A stretch of 64,000 bases of DNA from Henriciella sp043513745 (GTDB lineage Bacteria > Pseudomonadota > Alphaproteobacteria > Caulobacterales > Hyphomonadaceae). Location of the stretch: the NCBI GenBank assembly GCA_043513745.1, contig CP121341.1, forward strand, positions 310,001 through 374,000, written 5' to 3'. The number at the start of each line of letters is the position of its first letter. The stretch's first letter is position 1. Positions 25,502 to 35,050 of this stretch are shown here, piece after piece. The notes beneath the pieces are model-generated. The model did no database searches. It was not told where the DNA came from and was given only the letters and a program-made list of their open reading frames with translations. The translations under genes were made by a program, and so were the position numbers.

Positions 25502-27361
25502 TCAGGCTTTTTCCGGGTCGCCGTCCATGATCTCCATCATCCGGTCGTGCAGGTCGGCTTCCCAGGTCTCTGATCGTTCGCGGACGCGGCTGACATAAGC
25601 CTCGTTCTCGTGCGCCGGTATGTCCATGTCGTAGACGTCAGCAACTTCGATCATCGATTGTTGATCCATCTCATGGAATGCCATTTTCATTTCGTCCGCT
25701 GCCTCGCGCGGAACACCCATCGCTTCGAACGCAGAACGCCCAATTCTGAGCGAGCTGTCATAGGTTTCACGAATGATGTCGCGGCATCCATGCGCCCATA
25801 GCTCATAGACGTGATGGCGATCGACGGCCCGGGCGATCACATGCAGATCGGGGAAATTACGAGTGGCATAAGCGACGAGTTCAGTGATCTGTTCCTTATC
25901 ATCAATAGTAACGATGAGCATTTTCGCCTTGTCGATCCCGGCCGCGTGCAGCAGGTCCGGCCGGGTTGCGTCGCCAAAATAGGCGTGGCTGACGCCGTAA
26001 GTCCGCAAGATATCTAGCTGCTTGGAGCTGTAATCGATCACCGTCGAGGTATAGCCAGCGGTCCGCAACATGCGGTCGACGATCCCACCAATCCGGCCTC
26101 GGCCCGCAATAATGATCCCATTGTTTTCAGTGATCTCATCGGCTTCAGCCTCCTGCCCGCGCGCGTAAATCCCAGCGACGATCTGATCGTAGAGAATGAA
26201 CAGGAGCGGCGTGATCAGCATCGACAAGGCGACCACAAGCAAGAGTAAGCTGGCAACGTCGTCAGGAATGATCCCGTTTGTGGTCGTAAAGGCGAGCAAA
26301 ACGAAACCGAATTCCCCGGCCTGCGCCAGACCGAGCGTAAACAGCCAGCGCTGCGCCCCACGAATCTTGAAGGCCGTACCGAGCAAGAAGAGCACCGTCG
26401 CTTTCAGCAGGATCAAGCCTACCGTCATGCTGATCACCAGGCCAAAATTCTCAGACAAGAGTTGGAAATTAATTCCAGCCCCGACGGTGATGAAGAACAG
26501 CCCCAGCAGCAGGCCCCGGAATGGGTCGATGTCTGATTCCAGTTCGTGCTTATATTCAGAGTTGGCGAGGACGACGCCCGCCAGAAACGTGCCGAGCGCA
26601 GGCGACAGACCGACCAGAGTCATCAATAGCGCGATCCCGATAACCATCAACAAAGCTGTGGCCGTGAACAGTTCACGCAGTTTCGCGCCCGCGACAAATC
26701 GGAAGATCGGTCGTGTCAGATAGTTCCCGCCTAGAATCACAGCAGCAATGGCACCGACAGTAACCAGCATGGTCTGCCAGCCATTCAAATTCTCGACCAG
26801 GCTGATGCTATGCTCATCGCCGCCGCCGGCGGTCAGGGTCGCGACTTCCGGGAAAGCCAGCAGCGGAATGATGGCCAGCATCGGAATGAATGCGATGTCC
26901 TGGAACAGGAGCACAGAAAAGCTCGCTTGGCCGCCATCGCTCTTCATCAGGCCTTTCTCATTCAGCGTCTGCAGCACAATCGCCGTTGAGGACAGTGACA
27001 GGATCATGCCGATCACCAACGCCGTGTTCCATGATTGCCCAAACGCCATCGCCACTGACATGACCAGCAACATGGTCATCAGGACCTGCCCTCCGCCAAG
27101 CCCCATCAATCGATTTCGCATTTGCCAAAGCAGCTTGGGTTCCAGCTCCATCCCGACCAGGAACAACATCATCACGACGCCAAACTCGGCAAAATGCTGC
27201 AGGGCTACGACGTCGACCTGTAGCAGGCCCAGGAGCGGACTGATGCAAATACCCGCAATCAGGTATCCCAGCACCGATCCGAGCTTCAACCGCGTCGCGA
27301 TTGGAACAGCGATGATCCCAGCACATAACAGAATGAAGGCGAGGAGGAGAAAATCGGACAT
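25502..27361 (-). CDS. CPA2-family monovalent cation:proton antiporter (KefB-like)
   Basis: A 619-residue protein. About 12-13 transmembrane helices (residues 1-390) belong to the Na+/H+ exchanger fold, with the substrate-site region SPALGTFLAGVVLANSEY. A cytoplasmic TrkA-N (RCK) domain follows, opening IIIAGRGRIGGIVDRML, the glycine-rich NAD(H)-binding loop. Family members exchange K+ or Na+ for protons; the KefB/C type is gated by glutathione adducts, but gating here is unknown. The start is ATG 27361 (MSDFLLLAF), about 150 bp from the divergent hydrolase gene. Confidence 0.9.
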   Translation of the reverse strand: MSDFLLLAFILLCAGIIAVPIATRLKLGSVLGYLIAGICISPLLGLLQVDVVALQHFAEFGVVMMLFLVGMELEPKLLWQMRNRLMGLGGGQVLMTMLLVMSVAMAFGQSWNTALVIGMILSLSSTAIVLQTLNEKGLMKSDGGQASFSVLLFQDIAFIPMLAIIPLLAFPEVATLTAGGGDEHSISLVENLNGWQTMLVTVGAIAAVILGGNYLTRPIFRFVAGAKLRELFTATALLMVIGIALLMTLVGLSPALGTFLAGVVLANSEYKHELESDIDPFRGLLLGLFFITVGAGINFQLLSENFGLVISMTVGLILLKATVLFLLGTAFKIRGAQRWLFTLGLAQAGEFGFVLLAFTTTNGIIPDDVASLLLLVVALSMLITPLLFILYDQIVAGIYARGQEAEADEITENNGIIIAGRGRIGGIVDRMLRTAGYTSTVIDYSSKQLDILRTYGVSHAYFGDATRPDLLHAAGIDKAKMLIVTIDDKEQITELVAYATRNFPDLHVIARAVDRHHVYELWAHGCRDIIRETYDSSLRIGRSAFEAMGVPREAADEMKMAFHEMDQQSMIEVADVYDMDIPAHENEAYVSRVRERSETWEADLHDRMMEIMDGDPEKA

Positions 27362-27510
27362 GGCGGGCGCTCGTCGATGGGAAAGGTTTGAAGCGATATA
27401 GGCGTATTTTTCGCGATTGCGAAAGCTGACGAGTCGGGAACAGCTCATCCGGTTGTTCTGTCCCCCAAAACTGATGTACAAAGCCCTAGTTGAGTATTGG
27501 GAGGTGACGT

Positions 27511-29250
27511 GTGCTTAAGTGGTTTCTCGGCATCCTGGTTATTGTCGGCGTCGGCTGCGCAGCGGCCTGGTGGTGGCTGAATCGACCTTTGATTATTCGC
27601 CATCCCGACTTTGGAACGGATTGCGCTGATCTCGTTTCTCAAGATCGCCTCGATCGCAAGGTCGACTGTATTCGCGTCTGGTACGGCACCAATCGCAAGC
27701 TCGAAACGGGCGACGCGATGCTCGCCTCTGATGCTGCCGATGTGATTGAAGGCACAGGCGAAAATGGCGAATCCCTCCGCCTCGGCCGGGCAGATGTCTG
27801 GCTTCCAAAGCTGATTGAAGATGGCGGCTCGCGCGAACGCGGAGAAACCCCTCATGTCCAGGGCCAGGCTCCGAATGATGCCGACAAGCTCTCCGAATAT
27901 GTTTTCCTGACTCGAATCACGACGAGCGGGCGCGAAACCTTCACGGCAACGCTTCAAGACGCCATCTATTATGAGGGATCCGACGCGATCCTGTTATTTG
28001 TGCATGGCTTCAACGTGAAATTCGACGATGCGCTGGTGCGCGCGGCACAGCTCTCGAACGACCTGTCACGCAACGAATCCTATGATGTCGGCATTCCCGT
28101 TCTCTACAGCTGGCCGTCTGCTGGTGAAGTTTCGATTGAGGAATACCGGGGCGATCGTGATCGCTCGATCAATTCCGCCCCTTATCTGGAAGAATTTCTC
28201 GATCTGATCACCGAAGACCTGGACGTCAGCCGGATCAATATTATCGCCCACTCCATGGGCAACCGCGTCCTCACCAAAGCGCTTGAGGATTATGCGCGAG
28301 ACTATCTCGTTCGCCACGACCGGGATGATCTCGAGTTTCGGATCCTATTGGTGGCCGCTGATGTGGAGCGTGACGTGTTTGCCGCCGCGAATGGCGTGTT
28401 CGATAATCTCGATGCGAATGTCACGATTTACACGTCTGATACAGATCGCGCGCTCTATGCGTCGAACATTCTCAATCAGGCGAAACGGCTGGGGGAAACC
28501 GACACTGACAAGCCCTACATTCGCAACGCGCAGAACTATCAGACGATTGATGCAACCGCTGTGACCACGCAATTGTTCGGGACGGGACACAATTACTATT
28601 CCGACAATCCGACCATTCTTTGGGACATGATGTGCACGATTGGCGAAACGCGGCCCCAGGATCGCGCGCTCGAAATTGCGCGCTATGGCGGATTGCCAGA
28701 CGGCGATCCGTATTACCGGGTCAATTCAATGATCGCGCCGCAAACCGAAGCCTGCACCTTGCATCGGTCAGCTTTCCCGGCCGGGCGCCTCGACGTTGCC
28801 GAGCCTGAAGACGCCTCTGCACCAGAACCAGCGCCCCGCCGCGATCGCAGCCTCGCTCCGCCGCCACCCCCGCCAGAGCCTGTGGTGGAGATGGAACCAA
28901 TGGCCGATCCACAATCGCTTCCCCTGGAAACGACATTCTATGTCGTCGACTATGAAGCCACCGATCTGACGCCATATGAAGCGGTTTTGCGCCAGGTTCT
29001 CGACAGCGGTGAGACGATCGAATCTTTGACCATTAGCGCATACAACGACACGGCAGGGCTCGATGCAGAGAGCCGCGTCCAGACGGTTCGCTTTGCCAAT
29101 CTCGTCCGAGACTGGTTCATCGCCAACGGGGTCGATCCGAGTGCAATTACGACGGTCGGATATGGCGAGCAGGAGCTCGCCGTTGCGACCGAAGACGGGG
29201 TGGATCAACAATTGAACCGCCGCGTCGTGATCGAAGTCGTATCGAACTAG
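27511..29250 (+). CDS. Alpha/beta hydrolase (DUF900)-OmpA-like fusion, membrane anchored
   Basis: A 579-residue protein starting at GTG 27511 after GGGAGGTGAC. Residues ~4-23 form a membrane anchor. A DUF900-type alpha/beta hydrolase follows (~50-400) with LLFVHGFNVKFDDA and the nucleophile elbow HSMGNR. A Pro-rich linker (APPPPPPEPVVEMEP) leads to an OmpA-like domain (~465-579) with NDTAGLDAESRVQTVRFANL and VGYGEQELAV. OmpA domains bind peptidoglycan, so the enzyme probably works in the periplasm tethered to the wall; the substrate is unknown. The 3' end overlaps the TIR-FGE gene by 4 bp tail to tail. Confidence 0.85.
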   Translation: MLKWFLGILVIVGVGCAAAWWWLNRPLIIRHPDFGTDCADLVSQDRLDRKVDCIRVWYGTNRKLETGDAMLASDAADVIEGTGENGESLRLGRADVWLPKLIEDGGSRERGETPHVQGQAPNDADKLSEYVFLTRITTSGRETFTATLQDAIYYEGSDAILLFVHGFNVKFDDALVRAAQLSNDLSRNESYDVGIPVLYSWPSAGEVSIEEYRGDRDRSINSAPYLEEFLDLITEDLDVSRINIIAHSMGNRVLTKALEDYARDYLVRHDRDDLEFRILLVAADVERDVFAAANGVFDNLDANVTIYTSDTDRALYASNILNQAKRLGETDTDKPYIRNAQNYQTIDATAVTTQLFGTGHNYYSDNPTILWDMMCTIGETRPQDRALEIARYGGLPDGDPYYRVNSMIAPQTEACTLHRSAFPAGRLDVAEPEDASAPEPAPRRDRSLAPPPPPPEPVVEMEPMADPQSLPLETTFYVVDYEATDLTPYEAVLRQVLDSGETIESLTISAYNDTAGLDAESRVQTVRFANLVRDWFIANGVDPSAITTVGYGEQELAVATEDGVDQQLNRRVVIEVVSN

Positions 29251-30782
29251 TTGCCCTCAGGCTCGGCGACGACGCGGAAGCCAAGAGAACGATCGCGAAC
29301 GGAGCGTTCGTTGCGCGCACGATTGGCCGCGCGGTGCTCAGCAGCGCCGAGACGCCAGGACCCGCCCCGCACGACGAAAAGCTGGCAGCCCGACCTGCTG
29401 ACAACGCGTCCATCACTTGGCGCGTCCGCGTAATTGTTGACATAGCAGTCCGCGACCCATTCGCGGACATTTCCCAACATGCCTGAAACGCCGAATGGAT
29501 TGTCCGGAAGGCTGACCGTATCCGAAATTCCCCCACTCACGGCACCTTTGCCGGGAAAACTCGTCCCCCACCAATAAGGCGTGTCTTTTCCGCCGCGCGC
29601 CGCATATTCCCATTGGGCTTCACTCGGCAGGCGATACCGGCGCTCACCTTGCTGAGACAGCCAAGTCGTGTAGGCCACGGCGTCATCATAGCTCACGCGC
29701 GTGACGGGCTCGCTGCTATCTCCACCTGGATCTGCGCGGCAGGCACCGGCATCGGCACAAAGCTGCCATTGCTGCCGAGTGATTTCAGTGGCGCTGATTG
29801 AAAATGGGCGCAGCGTAACCTCACGCCGTGGGCCCTCATTTCCCGACCGATTCGCCTCCGAAGCGGGCGACCCCATCGTGAAACTCCCGCCAGGTAAGTC
29901 GACCATATCGGGACAGACGGCGCAGCTCGCCGTTGCGGGCGGAGGTGGTGGCTCCACGTCCGGGCCTGGACCGGGCGCGGGCGGATTGAGCGCCTGCATT
30001 CCAAACCATCCACCTATGCCCAGCACAGCAACCGCGCCGACCAGCATGGGCAGCGGGCTCGAAGACTTTTTCTTTTCCGTCTTTATCGCCTTCTCCGCAA
30101 CTGGCGCAGGCGCTGCGGGTTTGGGTGTTGGTTTCGGCTCGGGCGGCGCCGGCTCCGGCGTTTTTGGTGCGGGTGTAGTTGCGCCCGCCGCCGCCTGCAC
30201 AGCCACCAATCGATTGCGCGCCAGTGCCGCATAATGACCGTCAGGATAACGACTGAGATAGGCCTCGAAGTCTGCAGGATCATCACCATCCTTGATTGAC
30301 GTCCAGAACACAGTCTCGATCGTGGCGTCGTTCTGCGCTGATGGAACTGCAGGAGCCGCCGCTGCGCTCGCAGCCGTTTCGGCTGCGGTATGCTTGTCCA
30401 GTGAGCGCTTGATGTCGGCAACAAATTCCGCCCAACGCGCTTCGTTGCGGTCGCCATTCCAGCCAATCAGGTCAGCGGTTTGCGTCAGCTCGAACATGAT
30501 TGGCCGATCGGCCTCTTCGATCATCGCCGGTACCATCTCACAGCTGCGTTGCCCGAGCGTTGCTTCGGCGCGCACCCATTTGGATTTCACAGAAGTCTGC
30601 GACCAGAGCACCACGACAACGGCGGAGTCGCGGAGCATATTTTCCGTCACTTCGTCATAGGTCTGTCCAGCGCGCAGCACCTTATCCCACCAGACCGAAA
30701 ACCCCTCAGCCTCCAGCGCCTCGGCGATCACTTGCGCGATCGGTCGATCCGCTCTGCTATAGGATAAGAATATGTGCGACAT
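29247..30782 (-). CDS. TIR domain-transmembrane-FGE-sulfatase fusion protein
   Basis: A 511-residue protein. The N-terminal TIR domain (residues 1-130) has the box FLSYSRADR, the BB-loop region GFSVWWDK, and a Glu at 73 (SKWVRAEA) where NADase TIRs carry the catalytic Glu. Residues 155-192 are a short helical motif (FWTSIKDGDDPADFEAYL) also seen in bacterial caspase and FGE proteins. A Pro/Ala/Lys linker leads to one transmembrane helix (245-262). A full formylglycine-generating-enzyme/sulfatase-modifying domain follows (295-508: LPGGSFTMGS, RLPSEAQWEYAARGG, NVREWVADCY, VRGGSW, GFRVV). TIR would face the cytoplasm and FGE the periplasm. The role is unknown; signalling or defence is inferred. 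Confidence 0.9.
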   Translation of the reverse strand: MSHIFLSYSRADRPIAQVIAEALEAEGFSVWWDKVLRAGQTYDEVTENMLRDSAVVVVLWSQTSVKSKWVRAEATLGQRSCEMVPAMIEEADRPIMFELTQTADLIGWNGDRNEARWAEFVADIKRSLDKHTAAETAASAAAAPAVPSAQNDATIETVFWTSIKDGDDPADFEAYLSRYPDGHYAALARNRLVAVQAAAGATTPAPKTPEPAPPEPKPTPKPAAPAPVAEKAIKTEKKKSSSPLPMLVGAVAVLGIGGWFGMQALNPPAPGPGPDVEPPPPPATASCAVCPDMVDLPGGSFTMGSPASEANRSGNEGPRREVTLRPFSISATEITRQQWQLCADAGACRADPGGDSSEPVTRVSYDDAVAYTTWLSQQGERRYRLPSEAQWEYAARGGKDTPYWWGTSFPGKGAVSGGISDTVSLPDNPFGVSGMLGNVREWVADCYVNNYADAPSDGRVVSRSGCQLFVVRGGSWRLGAAEHRAANRARNERSVRDRSLGFRVVAEPEGN

Positions 30783-30994
30783 CGTCCCCGGCCCCTGTGT
30801 TTTGTTATGCTTAAAGCGACCTTGCCCTCAGCCATGACACAAAACTTCGTCAATCCAAAGCAGAAGTTCAGTCGAAGCGCACACGGCACGGTTTCGAAAA
30901 ATCTTTTTAATACAGCCTGCAAGCGCGAAACCTTCTTGCCAGCTGCGAAGTGAACGTGTTTCGTGTGCGGGATGGATAAGCCAGGGACGGGCGT

Positions 30995-32155
30995 ATGACT
31001 TTTCGCTTCAATGACGAACTATTATTGTCGGAAGAAGACCGAGCCCTCGCTGCGCGGACTTACCCGAATGTGTTTTTCGCTTTGGATCATCCTGAACTGC
31101 GAGACGAGTTCCAGCGCGTAGATCGCGCTGCGGTGGCCGCGAAACGGAGGTCTCGATGGATTGGTTGCGCGGCATTGGTTTTTGCCACCTTGTCGCTACT
31201 CGCCTTTCCGGTTGATGTTGTCATCAAGGGGATCTGGACGAATGAGGCGGATCACAAACCCATTCTCAACTACCTGGCCATTGCCGGTGCCTGTTTTGGC
31301 ATTCTGGCGCTAATATTCGGGAATATCGGCCTTGGCTTTGGCAAAGTAAAACGCGGCTGGCTGATGAAGCGCCTGATCACCGAACGCCTCCGCCAATGGC
31401 ACGCGCAATATATCGCCGCCCACTCCGTCGAGATCGCCGTCGCGGCTGAGCAACCAGAGGCAAAGGCTACCTGGTTGGACCAGCGCGATCTCAGCTTCAA
31501 ACGCTTCAAGCGAAACTTCATCGATCAGATTTCCAGCGAGTACACCAAATACACCCACGCCTCTGCTGCCGCGCATTCCGGCCAGAGCGTGACCGATCCT
31601 AAAGCCGAAACCGCCTTCTGGATCGAGGATGCTTGGGCAGGCAAAGCCGCAATGAAACCTGACAAGGTGCATCAGGACCCGCTCGACGAAATATGTCGCG
31701 CTCTGCATGAAACCCGGATGCGGGGGCAAATACAGTACACCAACTATGTGCTGTCGTCGGAAGGAAAGTTCTGGTCCTCGCCCTCCAAGCAGCTGCATAT
31801 TCTCGGAAATCTCAGCTATTTGCTCGTCGTTTTTGCGTTCATCGCAAACTTCATCGCTCTCGGCGCTGCGGTCTGGGGACCGTTCGTAGAAAGCACCTCC
31901 GTCCTGAGCGCGCTGGCAATCGCCTTCGCAATCCTCGCCGTCGGCGTCCGGGCAATGTTGGAGGGCCTGCGTCCGCAGCGCGAGACACGGCGGATGCAAT
32001 TCTATGCGGGTGCAATTAACCGCGCCGACCGCGATTTCGATACAGCGCGCACCCATGCCAAACGTATCGCCGCCTTCAGCAAACTGGAGCGCGCGTCCTA
32101 CGATGAAATGGTCGAGTTTATCAGCTCCAACGAACGCGCAAGATTTGTGCTCTAG
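30995..32155 (+). CDS. Four-helix membrane protein with SLATT-like layout, unrecognised
   Basis: A 386-residue protein with two pairs of transmembrane helices, at ~51-73 and 88-111, then ~270-294 and 303-325. A ~150-residue cytoplasmic helical insert lies between the pairs and a conserved-looking charged tail follows (FYAGAINRADRDFDTARTHA). Paired helices followed by long helical stretches recall SLATT and DUF4231 proteins, predicted membrane effectors in conflict systems, but I see no diagnostic motif. It is divergent from the TIR-FGE gene (212-bp gap) and overlaps the next gene by 4 bp. Confidence 0.6.
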   Translation: MTFRFNDELLLSEEDRALAARTYPNVFFALDHPELRDEFQRVDRAAVAAKRRSRWIGCAALVFATLSLLAFPVDVVIKGIWTNEADHKPILNYLAIAGACFGILALIFGNIGLGFGKVKRGWLMKRLITERLRQWHAQYIAAHSVEIAVAAEQPEAKATWLDQRDLSFKRFKRNFIDQISSEYTKYTHASAAAHSGQSVTDPKAETAFWIEDAWAGKAAMKPDKVHQDPLDEICRALHETRMRGQIQYTNYVLSSEGKFWSSPSKQLHILGNLSYLLVVFAFIANFIALGAAVWGPFVESTSVLSALAIAFAILAVGVRAMLEGLRPQRETRRMQFYAGAINRADRDFDTARTHAKRIAAFSKLERASYDEMVEFISSNERARFVL

Positions 32156-33150
32156 CGCCCCGCGCAAGCCTCAAGGGCGAGATTATCGACCTCAAGCGCT
32201 GCCGCAACCCGATACGGCGCATCCGTCGCAAGCATTGTAAGACCGCCATCGGCCAGGGCCTGAAACTCACTTGGATCGCCATCTGACCAATAGACATCAT
32301 CCAAGCGCTCACCCGCCCGACCAAGCGTGCCAAACGCTGTCTCGACACCGCGATTACCAATCGCTTCAAAGGCGCGCGTATTTGGATTGCTGATCCCCAT
32401 CCAGGCGACGACTTTGTCAAAGTCGACCCCTTGCGCCGCCAGCTCGTCCTGGTGATCGCGGCTGTTGACGCTCGCAGTCATCATCAGATCTGGCGCGAGC
32501 CGGGCCACCTCAACAGCCTGATTGTCATTATAGGTGATCAGCACGACATTTTCCTCAGCCTCTGCCGCGCGCACGAGCGAGATGATATTGCGAAAACTCG
32601 TGGTGGGCTTCTTGTCGAGCTCAACAATTGCCCCGGTCGACTTCGCCCAGAGCAGGACGTCGGTCAATTTCGGCGCCTGAAACGAAGTGATCGCTCCGTC
32701 ATTGTCTTTGAGGTTCAGCGTCCGGACCGTCTCCCAGTCCGTGTCGGCAACAAATCCGCTTCCCGTCGTTGTTCGGCCAAGGCTGCGATCGTGCATCAGG
32801 AACAATACCCCGTCCCGACTTTCCGCAACATCAATCTCATGGATCAGGATCCCCTGGTCGAGACCATATTGCATCGTCTCGATGGCGTTTTCGGGATAGC
32901 CTGGGGCGGGTCCGCCGCGATGTGACGCGATCAACAGGCCGCCACTCTCACGTACGCAGTCGAAGAATTCGGGCAGAGGTCCGACAGAGTATCCTTCGAC
33001 AGGTTCTAACTGCGTGAGATCCGTCCGCTCAACAGCACCTTCAGCAGCGCTTTCTAAGATTTGTGGCGGGTCAAACTCCCCGGCCTCCGGCTGACACGCA
33101 GAGAGACAAAAACTCGCCACGGCGAGTGTAATTGGGAGAAGACGTCGCAT
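32152..33150 (-). CDS. Glycerophosphodiester phosphodiesterase family lipoprotein
   Basis: A GDPD-type TIM barrel of 332 residues. SHRGGPAPGYPENAIETM and HEIDVAESRDGVLFLMHDRS hold the catalytic His, the Glu-x-Asp metal ligands and the second His. A lipoprotein signal (LLPITLAVASFCLSAC) places it in the periplasm. The expected reaction is hydrolysis of glycerophosphodiesters to glycerol-3-phosphate and an alcohol. The divergent acyl-CoA ligase gene starts 102 bp away. Confidence 0.92.
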   Translation of the reverse strand: MRRLLPITLAVASFCLSACQPEAGEFDPPQILESAAEGAVERTDLTQLEPVEGYSVGPLPEFFDCVRESGGLLIASHRGGPAPGYPENAIETMQYGLDQGILIHEIDVAESRDGVLFLMHDRSLGRTTTGSGFVADTDWETVRTLNLKDNDGAITSFQAPKLTDVLLWAKSTGAIVELDKKPTTSFRNIISLVRAAEAEENVVLITYNDNQAVEVARLAPDLMMTASVNSRDHQDELAAQGVDFDKVVAWMGISNPNTRAFEAIGNRGVETAFGTLGRAGERLDDVYWSDGDPSEFQALADGGLTMLATDAPYRVAAALEVDNLALEACAGR

Positions 33151-33252
33151 GCTATATCACTTTCGATTCTTGCCGAGCCTGTATCGTCAACCTACAACAA
33201 TCCTCAGGCCTCGAAAGGGGCGAGAACACTACAGATTTATGGAGGATAACCG

Positions 33253-34878
33253 ATGCACGGCATCATGCAGGACTGGCAGCTCACAACCAACAAGATTCTG
33301 GAGCACGCAAAACGTATCAACCCAACCCGCGAGATTATCACGCGCCGCGTCGGAGGCGAGATCGTTCGCACCAGCTATTCCCAGCTGCACGATCTATCCA
33401 AACAGGTCTCTGGTGCCCTGATCGAAGGCGGCATCGGTCTCGGCGACCGAGTTGCAACGCTAGGATGGAACTCGGCCCGACACATGGCCGCCTGGTACGG
33501 CACGATGGGCATTGGCGCCGTCCTGCACACGATCAACCCGCGTCTCCACCCGGATCAGATCGCTTGGATCGCCAATCACGCCGAAGACAAAGTGCTGATC
33601 CTCGACACCACGTTCCTTCCCATCATTGAGGCGGTGAAAGACAAGTTCGAGACGATCAAAACCTACGTGATTTTTGCCGACGCCGACAATATGCCGGAAA
33701 ACTCGCTCGGCGCGATTGCCTTTGATGACTGGGTGGCGGGTAAATCTCTCAATGCCAGCTGGGGCGACTTCCCGGAAGAGACGGCCTGCGGGCTCTGCTA
33801 CACTTCGGGCACAACCGGAAACCCGAAAGGCGTGCTTTATTCGCACCGCTCGAACGTCCTACACACCATGATCACAATGTCCAAGGATGCCATGGGCATG
33901 GGCTCGGATGATGTCGTCCTGCCCGTCGTGCCGATGTTCCACGCCAATGCCTGGGGCCTCGCGTTTGGTTGCCCGGCCACCGGCGCCAATATGGTCATGC
34001 CGGGTGCGCAAATGGACGGCGCCAGCATCTATGAGCTGCTCGACACCGAGAAAGTGACCATTACCGCGGCGGTGCCGACGGTCTGGCTCGGCCTGCTCGG
34101 CTATCTACGCGAGAACAATCTCAAGCTGCCGCATCTACGCAAAGTTGTCATCGGCGGCTCCGCTGTGCCGGAAGCCATTCTGCGCGCCTTCGAGACCGAG
34201 TTCGAAGTTGATGTCATTCACGCCTGGGGCATGACCGAAACCAGTCCGCTCGGCACACTTGGCACCCTACCTCCGCACTTGATGGACGCCGATATCGACA
34301 CCCGGATGACGCAAAAACTCAAGCAAGGCCGTCCACCATTTGGGGTCGAGCTCAAAATTGTTGATGACGAGAACAATGACCTCGCCTGGGATGGCGAAAC
34401 GTCTGGACGCCTTGTCGTACGGGGCCCGGCCATCGCAGCTGGATACTTCAAGGGCGATGGCGGCAATGTTCTGGATGAGAACGGCTTCTTCGACACGGGT
34501 GATGTCGCCAATATGGACCAGTTCGGCACCATGCAGATCACTGATCGCGCCAAGGACGTGATCAAATCAGGCGGCGAGTGGATCAGCTCGATCGATATTG
34601 AAAACATCGCCGTTGGTCACCCTAAAGTGGCGAATGCGGCCGCGATTGGCATCTATCACCCGAAATGGGATGAGCGTCCGCTCTTAATCATTCAGGCGGC
34701 GCCAGGCGAAGAACCATCCAAGGAAGAGCTACTCGCACAACTGGAAGGCAAGATCGCCAAATGGTGGACACCGGATGATGTCGCTTTCATTGACGAGATC
34801 CCACTCGGCGCGACCGGCAAGATCAACAAGCTGAAACTGCGTGAGATCTTCAAGGACTATAAGCTGCCAACAGCCTAG
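33253..34878 (+). CDS. Fatty-acid CoA ligase (medium/long chain, AlkK-like)
   Basis: A 541-residue member of the adenylate-forming (ANL) superfamily. The P-loop is YTSGTTGNPKGVLYSHRSNV; later motifs are AWGMTETSP, GFFDTGDVANMD, and the C-terminal lysine in GATGKINKLKLRE. The length and the N-terminal QDWQLTTNKILEHA fit the AlkK/medium-chain group. It activates fatty acids to acyl-CoA for beta-oxidation. GGAGG precedes the ATG. Chain-length preference is not decided by sequence. Confidence 0.92.
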   Translation: MHGIMQDWQLTTNKILEHAKRINPTREIITRRVGGEIVRTSYSQLHDLSKQVSGALIEGGIGLGDRVATLGWNSARHMAAWYGTMGIGAVLHTINPRLHPDQIAWIANHAEDKVLILDTTFLPIIEAVKDKFETIKTYVIFADADNMPENSLGAIAFDDWVAGKSLNASWGDFPEETACGLCYTSGTTGNPKGVLYSHRSNVLHTMITMSKDAMGMGSDDVVLPVVPMFHANAWGLAFGCPATGANMVMPGAQMDGASIYELLDTEKVTITAAVPTVWLGLLGYLRENNLKLPHLRKVVIGGSAVPEAILRAFETEFEVDVIHAWGMTETSPLGTLGTLPPHLMDADIDTRMTQKLKQGRPPFGVELKIVDDENNDLAWDGETSGRLVVRGPAIAAGYFKGDGGNVLDENGFFDTGDVANMDQFGTMQITDRAKDVIKSGGEWISSIDIENIAVGHPKVANAAAIGIYHPKWDERPLLIIQAAPGEEPSKEELLAQLEGKIAKWWTPDDVAFIDEIPLGATGKINKLKLREIFKDYKLPTA

Positions 34879-34902
34879 TTCGGTCGACAGCCACGTATCA
34901 AG

Positions 34903-34939
34903 ACACCCGGCGGTCCTCTCAGGCCCTCCGGGTGTTTTA
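34903..34939 (+). terminator. Intrinsic terminator after the acyl-CoA ligase gene
   Basis: ACACCCGG (34903-34910) and CCGGGTGT (34928-34935) form an 8-bp stem followed by TTTTAA. It lies 25 bp after the stop codon. Confidence 0.85.
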
Positions 34940-35050
34940 AATTGGGCCGAGGTCCCACCCGTTCACGCCGCATAAACCTTAAATCGGCAAGCTCTGAGAG
35001 TTAATCTTGTCTGCCTTAAACCAGACGTAATTAAACCTGAGACAGCTTGC

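Noticed and set aside
31310..32167. 285-codon frame antisense to the four-helix membrane protein
   Set aside because: The sense frame has coherent membrane helices; the antisense product has none.
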